Shown here: positions 15,701 to 24,969 of the stretch, piece after piece
How the letters are laid out: each line of letters opens with the position of its first letter
Position numbering within the stretch: the stretch's first letter is position 1
Source: Sporichthya sp.
Lineage (GTDB): Bacteria; Actinomycetota; Actinomycetes; Sporichthyales; Sporichthyaceae
Assembly (NCBI RefSeq): GCF_013815995.1
Contig: NZ_JACDFE010000010.1
Span: forward strand, 1 to 39,872
Length of the DNA: 39,872 bases
Direction of reading: 5' to 3'
The notes under the pieces: model-generated
What the model was told of the DNA's origin: nothing
Seen by the model: only the letters and a program-made list of their open reading frames with translations
Databases searched by the model: none
Program-made: the position numbers and the translations under genes

Positions 15701-16984
15701 CAGACCGGCGATGACGGTGTTGCGATTCGCGACCGAGGCAACCGGGTTCGTGCAGATCACCCAGATCGCTTTGATCTCCCCGGCGGCGGCTTTCTCGAAC
15801 AGTTCGACCGTGCCCCGGCCGACCTCGGTGCGCAGGGTGCCTTCCGGCAGGTTCCAGAGCTTCTCCACGAAGGCCCGGTCGTCGGGGGAGAGCACAGCGC
15901 GCTGGCCGGGCAGGCCCGCGCCCATGTACCCCATCTCCCGGCCGCCCATCGCGTTCGGCTGTCCGGTCAGGGAGAACGGGCCGGACCCGGTGCGGCAGAT
16001 CGCGCCCGTGGCCAGGTGCAGGTTGCAGATGGCGTTGGTGTTCCACGTCCCCTGCACGGACTGGTTGAGGCCCATCGTCCAGCAGGTCATCCAGTTCCCG
16101 GCCTCGCCGATCCACCTGGCCGCGGTCCACAGGTCGTGCTCGGCGAGGCCGGTGATGCCCGCGACCGCCGCCGGGGCGTAGTCGGCGAGCATCGCCGTCA
16201 GCGGCTCCCAGCCGGTGGTGAACTCAGCGATGAAGTCCGGGTCGGTGTGGCCGTTCTCGACCAGCAGGTGCAGCAGACCGTTCAGCAGGGCAAGGTCGGT
16301 GCCGGGCTTCACCTGCAGGAACAGGTGGGCCTTGTCCGCGGTTGCCGTGCGCCGGACGTCGACCACGATCAGCTTCGCGCCGGCCCTGACCCGCTCCATC
16401 ATGCGCAGGAACAGGACCGGGTGGCAGTCGGCCATGTTGGACCCGATGACCAGGAACGCGTCGGCGGCATCGAAGTCGTCGTAGGACCCGGGGGGAGCAT
16501 CCGAGCCGAGCGACTGCTTGTAGCCGACGCCGGCGCTGGCCATGCACAGCCGCGAGTTGGACTCGATGTTGTTGGTGCGCAGGTAGCCCTTGGTCAGCTT
16601 GTTCGACAGGTACTGCGCCTCGGTGGTCATCTGCCCGGAGACGTAGAGCGCGACCGAGTCCGGGCCGTGCTCGTCGACGATCGCGCGCAGCCGGGCGACA
16701 GCCTCGGTGATCGCGTCGTCCACCCCGACGGCGATCGGGGTCGCGCCACGCTCGGGACGGATCAGCGCGGTCTCCAGTCGGCCAGGGGCGCAGGCGACCT
16801 CGGCGCTGGTGGCGCCCTTGGTGCACAGCCGGCCCCGGTTGGCCGGATGCTCCTTGTCCCCGACGATCGAGAGCACCCGCCGCCCGCCGGCCGCGTCCTG
16901 GCCCACCTCGGCCACGATGCCGCAGCCCACGCCGCAGTAGGAGCAGACTCCGCGGACGTGCTCGGTGGACGGGTGGGGGCTCAC
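12716..16984 (-). CDS. Assimilatory nitrate reductase fused to a CysJ-like flavoprotein
   Basis: A 1422-residue fusion from a GTG start. Residues 1–700 are a Mo-bis-PGD oxidoreductase of the NasA/NapA/FdhF group: [4Fe-4S] ligands C14, C17, C21 and C54, and the probable Mo ligand C147 (SNSRLCMASAG). The molybdopterin-dinucleotide domain lies near 590–700. After a helical linker come a flavodoxin-like FMN domain (from about 825, WASQTGNAEEFAEG, TSTFGDGESPDN), a CysJ/P450-reductase-like FAD domain (RLYSISSSPKES) and an NADPH domain (GPGTGVAPFRGFLQERR, FFGEQCSTTDF, YVCGDAGRMAKDV) ending VRDVY. Electrons can thus pass NADPH–FAD–FMN–FeS–Mo within one chain. Bifunctional nitrate reductase/flavoproteins of this layout are known in actinobacteria. 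No nitrite reductase or nitrate transporter is in the window. Confidence 0.93.
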   Translation of the reverse strand: MSPHPSTEHVRGVCSYCGVGCGIVAEVGQDAAGGRRVLSIVGDKEHPANRGRLCTKGATSAEVACAPGRLETALIRPERGATPIAVGVDDAITEAVARLRAIVDEHGPDSVALYVSGQMTTEAQYLSNKLTKGYLRTNNIESNSRLCMASAGVGYKQSLGSDAPPGSYDDFDAADAFLVIGSNMADCHPVLFLRMMERVRAGAKLIVVDVRRTATADKAHLFLQVKPGTDLALLNGLLHLLVENGHTDPDFIAEFTTGWEPLTAMLADYAPAAVAGITGLAEHDLWTAARWIGEAGNWMTCWTMGLNQSVQGTWNTNAICNLHLATGAICRTGSGPFSLTGQPNAMGGREMGYMGAGLPGQRAVLSPDDRAFVEKLWNLPEGTLRTEVGRGTVELFEKAAAGEIKAIWVICTNPVASVANRNTVIAGLQAAELVIVQDAFIDAETNAYADIVLPAAMWTEVDGVFVNSERNLTLLQPVADAPGEALADWDLIARIARGLGYTEAFDYTSAEQIFDELRAAANPATGWDIRGVTYDRLRRSPVQWPSPPDDTDDRHPIRYLNDGRSRTLVTREDGTAPALAFATPDGRAVFHARPHAGPAELPDEAHPFVLTTGRVQHQWHTLTKTGKIARLAKLNPGPFVELNPDDAAALGITDGDAVEIVSRRGRAVLPAAVSDRMASGTCWAPFHWNDAFGVDLAVNAVTNDAVDPFSFQPEFKVCAVSLTRVAAEAEPASAPLPVSAPSSLAAALGLGDLTVPAFTDAQRRYLAGLIWALGTEHAREGVPVLPADAPFDEFHRAWVSGMLAGLYARTGSATHVLRGVSPADDIRSDGAAEAAHAGHVLLAWASQTGNAEEFAEGAAALLKRGGLTISLTVMDKIDVAALPQVTTLLVVTSTFGDGESPDNGQAFWDALSAADAPRLEGVSYAVLAFGDPSYAEFCGHGRRVDERLAELGATRLHERVDAGPDDRARAANWLTVIRDLLGPDEGGSPSETTPTAPAVAKAEDSASRPDRGLPQIRVAPLPASVPVPAPEPGSEYVSPDVEFADVGSGAGAAFTRRKPLPTRLVTNLALTAPGSAKDVRQFGFALEDGCDYEVGDAIGVWPKNDETVVDEWLEATGLDGAVAVGLDDLPEMDLRTAAREYLDIVRITPDLMRFVNERHPDRDLARLLRANNKIALEQWLWGKQSMDLIGEYPVRAGAEDWLGVLRRLTPRLYSISSSPKESPHEVVLTVSAVRYAYEGRARQGVCSTFLADRCEDETVPVFLQRSPHFRPPADGRTPMIMIGPGTGVAPFRGFLQERRQLGHHGRNWLFFGEQCSTTDFYYRAELEEMYGSGLLTRLSLAFSRDQRQKIYVQDLMRGQARELWRWIDAGAHLYVCGDAGRMAKDVHAALIEIVRDHGGLGDRAEEYVRSLVTQRRYVRDVY

Positions 16985-17095
16985 CCTGTCAGGGAAGCCG
17001 CCCCGTGTTTCAGGACCGTTTCATCTGTATCGCGTCCAGCGACAGGCCACTTCACAGCGAAGCAGCGCCCTGCGTGAGCGGTCGCGAGCGGCGGG

Positions 17096-17101
17096 TAGCG
17101 T
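17096..17101 (+). promoter_or_regulatory. -10 box (TAGCGT) for leaderless ychJ
   Basis: TAGCGT ends seven bases before the ATG at 17109; no Shine–Dalgarno site is visible. The 124-bp divergent gap to the nitrate reductase gene must also hold that gene's promoter, which I cannot place. Confidence 0.45.
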
Positions 17102-17108
17102 CGATCAC

Positions 17109-17483
17109 ATGGCGACGCCGCGGCCCTGCCCCTGCGGCGCCCCCGCGCCCTACGACGCCTGCTGCGGGCCGGCGCACGGCGGCGAGGCACCGGCAGCCAC
17201 CGCTGAGGCCTTGATGCGCTCGCGCTACAGCGCGTTCGTACTCCGCGACGTCGCCTACCTGCTTGCCTCGTGGCACCCGTCGACCCGGCCGAAGAAGTTG
17301 ACGCTGGACCCCGACACCCGCTGGGTCGGCCTGGAGGTTCTCTCGGCCAGCGGAGGCGTGTTCGACACCGCCGGCATCGTGGAGTTCCGGGCCACCCACC
17401 AAGTAGGCGTGCAGACCGAGCGCAGCCACTTCGTCCGTGAAGGTGGTCGTTGGTACTACGTGGACGGCGTCTCCGCACGCTAG
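17109..17483 (+). CDS. YchJ family protein with SEC-C zinc motif
   Basis: A 124-residue protein of the YchJ/UPF0225 family. The N-terminal SEC-C motif (C7, C9, C18, C19 with H23 nearby) binds zinc. The rest is an NTF2-like fold with the family blocks ALMRSRYSAFV, YLLASWHPSTRP and REGGRWYYVDG. Role unknown; SEC-C modules are usually protein- or nucleotide-binding adaptors. The ATG at 17109 is chosen because the family begins with the Cys motif and a -10 box sits seven bases ahead; the frame is open further upstream. Confidence 0.9.
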   Translation: MATPRPCPCGAPAPYDACCGPAHGGEAPAATAEALMRSRYSAFVLRDVAYLLASWHPSTRPKKLTLDPDTRWVGLEVLSASGGVFDTAGIVEFRATHQVGVQTERSHFVREGGRWYYVDGVSAR

Positions 17484-17556
17484 GCCACTGTCAGACCCTC
17501 CTAGGTGGGATATGGGGCGCGGGGAGTCGTCACGAGCTTCTGTACATCTCGGGAAA

Positions 17557-17886
17557 GCCACTTGTACCCTCTCCTACCCCGAGGTCCGAGCCGCCCTGAA
17601 CGCCGCCGGCCGAGCCGGAAGACTCAACAGCCGGGAACTTGCGCTGGCGGAAAGCCTGTGGTCGCAGCAGTGGTCGGAAATGTCGGTGATCCAACTGACC
17701 CCGGCTGTCGCTAGCACGGGCGGCCAGCTTGCGGCACGCCACGCGCTGAAGGGCAGCGACGCCGTTCACCTCGCGAGCGCCGCTGCGCTTGCCGACGGAA
17801 ATGCCGTGTTCGTGGCGTGGGACCAGCGACTGCGGGCGGGCGCTCTGGCTGAGGGACTGTCTGTCGCGCCCGTCTTGGCTGACTGA
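17557..17886 (+). pseudogene. Remnant of a PIN-domain (VapC) toxin
   Basis: The frame encodes the last two thirds of a PIN ribonuclease: the helix with YPEVRAALNAAGRAGRL, then GSDAVHLASAAAL and VAWDQRLRAGA, which hold the second and later acidic active-site residues. The first strand with the initial catalytic Asp (DTSAL-type) is missing, and the preceding 75 bases do not encode it in any frame. No antitoxin gene lies upstream. This is a decayed VapC, not a working toxin. Confidence 0.75.
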
Positions 17887-17937
17887 CCGTCAGTCGACCT
17901 GGAACGACCGCTTCGCGAAGCCGAACTGGAAATCGTC

Positions 17938-18234
17938 GATGACGGTCAACGGGCTCGCCATGCCTTCGGCGGACACCGACCCGGTCGGCGCCTGGAAGGC
18001 GGCACGGGACCAGATCCAGACCGCACTTGAGGACCCGGCGGTCGCGACCATGCAGGTCCGAGAGCCCGATGGGGAAGTCGACCTTCGAGGAGTTGGTCGG
18101 CAGCTTCGGCGTCGGCGACGTCCTGGTCCACACCTGGGACCTGTCCCGGGCCACCGGTCAGGACGAGACGCTCGACCCGACGGAAGTCAGCCGACCGTTC
18201 GCCCTCATGCAACCGATGGACATGATTCAGCGAG
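17938..18234 (+). pseudogene. Frameshifted fragment of a TIGR03086-type protein
   Basis: Two adjacent frames together spell the middle of a mycothiol-dependent maleylpyruvate isomerase/TIGR03086-family protein. The first (to about 18062) contains MTVNGLAMPSADTDPVGAWK and ARDQIQTALEDPAVA. The second, from about 18066, continues FEELVGSFGVGDVLVHTWDLSRATGQ (quoted in parts) and DPTEVSRPFALMQPM. A frameshift joins them, and both the N-terminal metal-binding helix and the C-terminus are absent. The right end runs into the 3' end of the convergent LURP-like gene. Confidence 0.75.
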
Positions 18235-18841
18235 CCTGCAGAGCGTCCATGCCCACCGTGGCGGCGAGCAGCAGCCGCCGGTCGAGCACCCGGGCGGTGT
18301 CGGCGGAAGCGTCGATGTCGTAGACGTCGCGCCACTTCCAGCGCCGGCGCCGGTTGGTTGCCAACACCGTCTCGTCCCGCCGGAACTCGAAGTCGTAGGC
18401 GATCGGCAGCCAGTTGGCGACGTTCTCCACGTACGGCACGAAGCCGAGGATGCGCCGGAACAGGGCTTTGGCGAGCGAGACCTCGCGCGCCCGGCAGACC
18501 TCCTGGCCGTCCGGGGAGAACAGCGCGTAGGTCGATCGGAACAGCGATGACCCGAACACCTTCTGGATCTGTCCTACAGCCATGCCGTCGGGGGTCGCGA
18601 TGTCGTAGCGGGCCTTGGGGTCAAAGCGCTGCCGGGCCAGAATGCGCATCAGCGGCTGGGTCTTGGACTCGTCGGCGAAGAAGCCGATGTCTTCCTTGAA
18701 CTTGAAGCGCTTCTGCTCGACGAAGCAGAACGGCGTCCCGTCACCCGCGTTGTCGGGCACCGAGAATTCGTACTGGTTGATCACCCACTTGACCCGCTGC
18801 CGCAGGACGAACCGGTCGTGGCCGTTCGGGTCGATGTGCAT
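18227..18841 (-). CDS. LURP-one-related / scramblase-like protein
   Basis: A 204-residue protein of the LURP-one-related (YxjI-like, Tubby/scramblase-fold) family. Features include an N-terminal FVLRQRVKWVINQYEFSV, then FVEQKRFKFKEDIGFFAD, FDPKARYDIATPDG and GQIQKVF, forming the repeated beta-hairpins of the barrel. No signal peptide. Function in bacteria is unknown; membrane association has been suggested for the fold. A TAGGCT box (minus strand, 18848–18853) lies six bases before the ATG, so it may be leaderless. It is the one intact gene within a stretch of gene remains. Confidence 0.85.
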   Translation of the reverse strand: MHIDPNGHDRFVLRQRVKWVINQYEFSVPDNAGDGTPFCFVEQKRFKFKEDIGFFADESKTQPLMRILARQRFDPKARYDIATPDGMAVGQIQKVFGSSLFRSTYALFSPDGQEVCRAREVSLAKALFRRILGFVPYVENVANWLPIAYDFEFRRDETVLATNRRRRWKWRDVYDIDASADTARVLDRRLLLAATVGMDALQAR

Positions 18842-18883
18842 GTCACGAGCCTAGGCCCGCCCGTCCTTCACTAGCGTGCAGCC

Positions 18884-19129
18884 ATGGCCCTCGATCTCTT
18901 CGCCGGCATCGCGGTGGCCGACTACTCGCGAGCCCTCGCGTGGTACCGGCAGCTGCTGGGTTCAGAACCGTTCATCCTCAACGACGCTGAAGCGGTTTGG
19001 GAGTTGCCCGAGCACCGCTTCCTCGTCGTCGAGGCTCGGCCCGAGCGCGCGGCACGCGCTGCACACCGTTTGGCGGGTTCCCGCCGTAAGTCCTCGAGGC
19101 TGAGGCTGCAATTCGTTACGTGGGATTAG
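18884..19129 (+). pseudogene. Truncated VOC (glyoxalase-fold) protein
   Basis: Residues 1–60 (MALDLFAGIAVADYSRALAWYRQLLG in parts, AVWELPEHRFLVVEARPERA) are the first beta-alpha-beta-beta module of a small VOC protein, normally about 115–125 residues. After RAAHRLAG the similarity stops and the frame ends 20 codons later, within an inverted repeat. The second module, with half of the metal ligands, is lost. Its start is intact, with TAGCGT (18872–18877) six bases before the ATG. Confidence 0.75.
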
Positions 19130-19176
19130 TTGTGAGGCGCCCTGATCGCCCCTGGTGTAACCAATTGCAGCTTCAG
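19100..19176. repeat. 20-bp inverted repeat at the VOC breakpoint
   Basis: CTGAGGCTGCAATTCGTTAC (19100–19119) and GTAACCAATTGCAGCTTCAG (19157–19176) pair at 18 of 20 positions around a 37-base centre. It lies where VOC homology stops and the minus-strand gene remains begin. It may be a cruciform, terminator-like structure or scar of a small element; no transposase is present. Confidence 0.7.
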
Positions 19177-19199
19177 CACCGGTCTCGGCCGGGCAAGGC

Positions 19200-19322
19200 T
19201 CGGCTCGGCATCCCCCGCCCCCAGATAGGCGCGGTACGCTCGCTCACGCGCCGTCAGCGTTGAATTCTCGTCGCCGAGCCACCACTCCGCGCGGCTCAAC
19301 CCCTCCCACGCCTCGGGCGGGT
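19200..19322 (-). pseudogene. Fragment resembling a LuxR/TPR regulator
   Basis: The minus-strand frame contains PEAWEGLSRAEWWLGDENST and LTARERAYRAYLGAGDAEPS. This resembles the first TPR-like helix pair of large actinobacterial LuxR-type regulators and ATPases (AWEALGWAAWWL...ARERAYRLYR-type). Nothing else of such a protein is present. It is joined directly to the response-regulator fragment, so the segment is a patchwork of remnants. Confidence 0.5.
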
Positions 19323-19505
19323 CGCCTGCCTGGCGAGCGGCATGTCGCGCGTGGCGGGGTCCGCGCGGAGCGTGCGCGCGACCTCGATGCCGGTGAACTT
19401 GGGCATCCAGCAGGGAGTTCGTCACCTGGACCACCCGTCCAGCAATCGGCGAACGACCGGCAGGAGCAGATCGGCATCATCGTCAACGACAAGGATCTTG
19501 GCCAA
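19319..19505 (-). pseudogene. Decayed response-regulator receiver domain
   Basis: On the minus strand a TTG at 19505 begins LAKILVVDDDADLLLPVVRR, the first strand, acidic triad and first helix of a receiver domain, ending at a stop at 19422–19424. In another frame, from 19406, MPKFTGIEVARTLRADPATR and DMPL continue with the motif that normally follows the phosphorylated Asp. The segment between them, including the phospho-acceptor strand, is deleted and the frames do not match. Confidence 0.7.
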
Positions 19506-19899
19506 GGCGGCACTCTCTCCGGAGGTTGCCGCAGGGCTGGGCGGATCCTGTGCAGGATCGGACGCCACGACCGTCGCCCGTCAAGCCCGCCGACATACAG
19601 CCGAGCCCGCCGGACTGTCTATCGACCGCCCGGCAACCGACCTTGAGGTTCTGCGGGTTCTCCGGGTTCGGCGGACCGGGAGTACCAGCTGAGAATCCCG
19701 TCCACGTCACTGTCGGGGGCGTCCAGCGCCGTCAGAGATCCCAGACGGAGCGAGAGATCAGGTCTTCGTTAGTTGACATAACGTACATTATCGGCGCTTG
19801 CGTGAACGGGGCGGGAGCGCAGAACTACGACTCGATCAGCATCACACGGCACCTCCGGCAACTGACGCTCGGTCAGCCGGCCGGCCGGAGCCGGGACCC
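19506..19899. other. Gene-free stretch with an orphan AT-rich palindrome
   Basis: I find no coding sequence here. It holds TTGACA (19773–19778) overlapping ATAACGTACATTAT (19778–19791), a 14-bp palindrome with one mismatched pair, of the kind found at antitoxin-autoregulated promoters. No antitoxin or toxin gene follows on either strand, so it may be the leftover control region of a lost module. Confidence 0.5.
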
Positions 19900-22302
<2,403 letters not shown>

Positions 22303-22339
22303 TGATGCAGTCCTCTGTGTCGCGGGGTGGTCGATGCGC

Positions 22340-22760
22340 TCAGGACAGTTGCTGGATCCGGACGGTGTTGCCCGAGGGGTCGCGCACCGCGCAGTCGCGC
22401 GAGCCCCACTGCTGGTCGATCGGCTCCTGCATGATCTCCGCGCCACTGGACTCGAGCTTGGCGAAGACGCCGTCCAGGTCCTTGGTGGCGAGCATGATCG
22501 ATTGGTAGGTGCCCTTCGCCATCATCTCGGCGATGACCTTGCGCTCCTCGTCGGTGACGCCGGGGTCGGCGACCGGGCGGGTGGAGCACGATGTTGACCT
22601 CAGGCTGGTTGGGCGGCCCGACGGTCAGCCAGCGCATGCCCTCGTAGCCCACGTCGTTGCGGAGCTCGAAGCCGAGGGTGTCGCGGTAGAACGCCAGAGC
22701 GGCGTCAGCGTCGTTGTGCGGAAGGAAGGTGGCGTGAATGTTGATGTCCATGCCGCTCAT
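22340..22760 (-). pseudogene. VOC family protein interrupted by a one-base frameshift
   Basis: The ATG at 22760 opens MSGMDINIHATFLPHNDADA and continues through AFYRDTLGFELRND to VNIVLHPP. The frame is then lost near 22574–22582, in CCGCCCGG, and homology resumes in the next frame as VADPGVTDEERKVIAEMMAK and on to DPSGNTVRIQQLS. Removing one C restores a normal ~140-residue VOC (glyoxalase/bleomycin-resistance fold) protein. It may be a real mutation or a sequencing error in a C/G run. The start overlaps the AraC gene's stop by four bases (ATGA). Confidence 0.85.
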
Positions 22761-23206
22761 GCTCTCCGGCTCCCCCGGCTCGATGCTTCTTGATTCCTGA
22801 TCGGTCTGGTGACCGTTCTGGCAACGCACGGGGGCATGCCTTCAGTTTCCAGGGAGCCGTCCCGGCGGTAAACACTCGGTGAGACCCCGACCAGCTCGGT
22901 GAACCGAGTGCTGAAAGTGCCCAGCGACGAGCAGCCGACCGCGAAGCAGATGTCGGTGACGGACAGCTCGGTCAGGCGCAGCAGCGCCATCGCCCGCTCG
23001 ATCCGCCGGGTCATCAGGTAGGAGTAGGGCGACTCGCCGTAGGCCGCCTTGAACTGTCGGCTCAGGTGACCGGCGGACATGTGCACGCCGCACGCGAGGG
23101 CCTCGACGTTCAGCGGCTGGGCGTACTCGCGGTCCATCCGATCGCGGACCTTGCGCAGCAGGGCGAGGTCGCGCAGGCGCTGCTCGTCGGCCGGTTCGCT
23201 GGACAC
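22757..23206 (-). CDS. AraC-family transcriptional regulator
   Basis: A 149-residue protein consisting almost only of the AraC/XylS double helix-turn-helix domain (about residues 18–118). The first HTH has VEALACGVHMSAGHLSRQFK and the second, VTDICFAVGCSSLGTFSTRF and GVSPSVYRRD. There is no sensory domain, as in SoxS/MarA-like members. Start: GTG 23206. It is the first gene of the unit with the VOC protein and UvrA-like ATPase, which together look like a stress- or drug-response cassette. The 263-base gap to selO holds no gene I can support; two short coding-like tails ([20 protein letters not shown] on +) may be remnants. Confidence 0.9.
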   Translation of the reverse strand: MSSEPADEQRLRDLALLRKVRDRMDREYAQPLNVEALACGVHMSAGHLSRQFKAAYGESPYSYLMTRRIERAMALLRLTELSVTDICFAVGCSSLGTFSTRFTELVGVSPSVYRRDGSLETEGMPPCVARTVTRPIRNQEASSRGSRRA

Positions 23207-23456
23207 CGCCCAGATGTTGTCACGACTGCGTGGCGGCCCGATCGGTCGCGGCGATCACGGTCCCGAGGGCCCCGTGCAGTGCCACCAGATCCTCCACCCC
23301 GATCCCCAGCCGGCGGACGACGGCGTAGGGAATCTTCTCCGCCTCGGGGCGCAGGGCGCGTGGGGTCCCCCGCAGCTCAACCCGCACAACGACCCGCTGG
23401 CGCTGCTGGCCCGCCGCCGCGAGGAGCGCTACGCCGGCCGTACGCGCTGACCGACG

Positions 23457-23462
23457 TAATCT
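23457..23462 (+). promoter_or_regulatory. -10 box (TAATCT) for leaderless selO
   Basis: TAATCT ends seven bases before the selO ATG; there is no Shine–Dalgarno sequence between them. Confidence 0.5.
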
Positions 23463-23469
23463 CGGCAGC

Positions 23470-24942
23470 ATGAGCTCCGTAGCCGCCGACCTGACGTTGG
23501 AGAACACCTTCGCGCGCGACCTCGACGGGTTGTTCGTGCCCTGGCAGGCGGCCCAGTTCCCCGAGCCGGCGCTGCTGGCCCTGAACGAGGAGCTGGCCCG
23601 CGAGCTCGGGCTGGATCCGGCGACGTTGGCGACACCGGCCGGGATCGCGCTGCTGATCGGCGCGGATCTCCCCGCGGGGGCGGCCCCGATCGCCCAGGGT
23701 TACGCGGGCCATCAGTTCGGCGGCTACTCCCCCCGCCTCGGCGACGGCCGCGCCCTGCTGCTCGGTGAGCTGACCGATGCGGCGGGCCGCCGGCGCGACC
23801 TGCACCTGAAGGGCTCGGGCGGCACACCGTTCTCCCGAGGCGGCGACGGCAAGGCCGCGGTCGGCCCGATGCTGCGCGAGTACGTCATCGGAGAAGCGAT
23901 GCACGCTCTCGGCGTGCCCACCACCCGAGCCCTGGCGGTGCTGGGCACCAGTGAGCAGATCGCCCGCGAGGAAGGCCTCCTCCCCGGGGCCGTGCTGGTC
24001 CGGGTTGCCGCCAGTCACCTGCGGGTCGGCAGCTTCCAGTACGCCGCGGCGATGACAGCGGCCAAGAAGGACCCGACGATCCTGCGGCGCCTGGCCGATT
24101 ACGCGATCGCCCGCCACCACCCTGCCGCGGCAGAAGCCGACCAGCCCTACGTCGCCCTGCTCGAGGCGGTGACGCAGCGTCAGGCCGAACTCGTTGCGCG
24201 CTGGATGTGCCTGGGGTTCGTGCACGGGGTGATGAACACCGACAACGTGACGATCTCCGGCGAGACCATCGACTACGGGCCGTGCGCGTTCATGGAGGGC
24301 TACGACCCCGGGACGGTGTTCAGCTCCATCGACCACGCCGGGCGCTACGCCTACGCCAACCAGCCGCCGATCACCCTGTGGAACCTGTCCAGGTTCGCCG
24401 AGTCCCTGCTCCCCCTCGTCAATGAGGATGTCGATGAGGATCAGGAAGCCGCGGTCGCGAAGGTCGTCCCCGTGCTCGACACCTTCGCCGACCACTTCGC
24501 CGCCGCGTGGCGCGCGGGCATGCTGGCCAAGGTCGGGCTGGCCGACACCGGGGACAACGTCGAACTCCTGCAGGAACTGCTCGCGCTGATGCAGACCGCC
24601 CGCGTCGATTGGACCTCGTTCTGGCGGGCCCTCGCGCAGGACGCCCGCGGCGGGACCGTCGCCCGGGACATGTTCCTCGCCCGCGAGGATTTCGATGCCT
24701 GGGCCACCCGGTGGCTGGACCGCAAGCCCGACGCCGAAGCGATGGACGCGGTCAACCCCGTCTACATCCCGCGCAACCACAAGGTGCAGGAAGCCCTCGA
24801 CGCCGCCACCACGGGCGACCTGGGCCCGGTGACCCGCCTGATCGAGGTGATCCGCGAGCCCTACGTGGTGCGCCCGGGCCTGGAGGCCTACGCCGAGCCG
24901 GACCCGAACGGCGGCGGGTACGTCACCTTCTGCGGAACCTGA
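23470..24942 (+). CDS. selO: Protein adenylyltransferase SelO (YdiU)
   Basis: A 490-residue pseudokinase-fold enzyme that transfers AMP to Ser, Thr or Tyr of protein substrates. Family blocks are complete: [68 protein letters not shown] and [16 protein letters not shown] (each within limits of the family pattern). It ends in YVTFCGT; the eukaryotic selenocysteine position is an ordinary residue here, as in most bacteria. Length is normal. SelO has been tied to redox-stress responses in E. coli; nothing local indicates its targets. Confidence 0.95.
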   Translation: MSSVAADLTLENTFARDLDGLFVPWQAAQFPEPALLALNEELARELGLDPATLATPAGIALLIGADLPAGAAPIAQGYAGHQFGGYSPRLGDGRALLLGELTDAAGRRRDLHLKGSGGTPFSRGGDGKAAVGPMLREYVIGEAMHALGVPTTRALAVLGTSEQIAREEGLLPGAVLVRVAASHLRVGSFQYAAAMTAAKKDPTILRRLADYAIARHHPAAAEADQPYVALLEAVTQRQAELVARWMCLGFVHGVMNTDNVTISGETIDYGPCAFMEGYDPGTVFSSIDHAGRYAYANQPPITLWNLSRFAESLLPLVNEDVDEDQEAAVAKVVPVLDTFADHFAAAWRAGMLAKVGLADTGDNVELLQELLALMQTARVDWTSFWRALAQDARGGTVARDMFLAREDFDAWATRWLDRKPDAEAMDAVNPVYIPRNHKVQEALDAATTGDLGPVTRLIEVIREPYVVRPGLEAYAEPDPNGGGYVTFCGT

Positions 24943-24956
24943 CCGCAACAGGCCAG

Positions 24957-24962
24957 TACGTT
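24957..24962 (+). promoter_or_regulatory. -10 box (TACGTT) for the leaderless SDR gene
   Basis: TACGTT ends seven bases before the ATG at 24970. This favours 24970 over the in-frame TTG at 24961, which overlaps the box. Confidence 0.45.
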
Positions 24963-24969
24963 GGCGGCC

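Noticed and set aside
14468-17077. Long plus-strand open frame opposite the nitrate reductase
   Set aside because: Antisense shadow of a gene with complete cofactor motifs.
19100-19176. Integron attC site
   Set aside because: The arms lack the RYYYAAC/GTTRRRY core arrangement and no integrase or cassette array is nearby.
22574-22582. Programmed ribosomal frameshift in the VOC gene
   Set aside because: No slippery heptamer or downstream structure typical of programmed shifts; a point indel or sequencing error explains it more simply.
23207-23469. Possible small gene on the minus strand between the AraC gene and selO ([20 protein letters not shown])
   Set aside because: Somewhat protein-like, but I recognise no family, the start would lie inside selO and no ribosome binding site is seen; may be a remnant.
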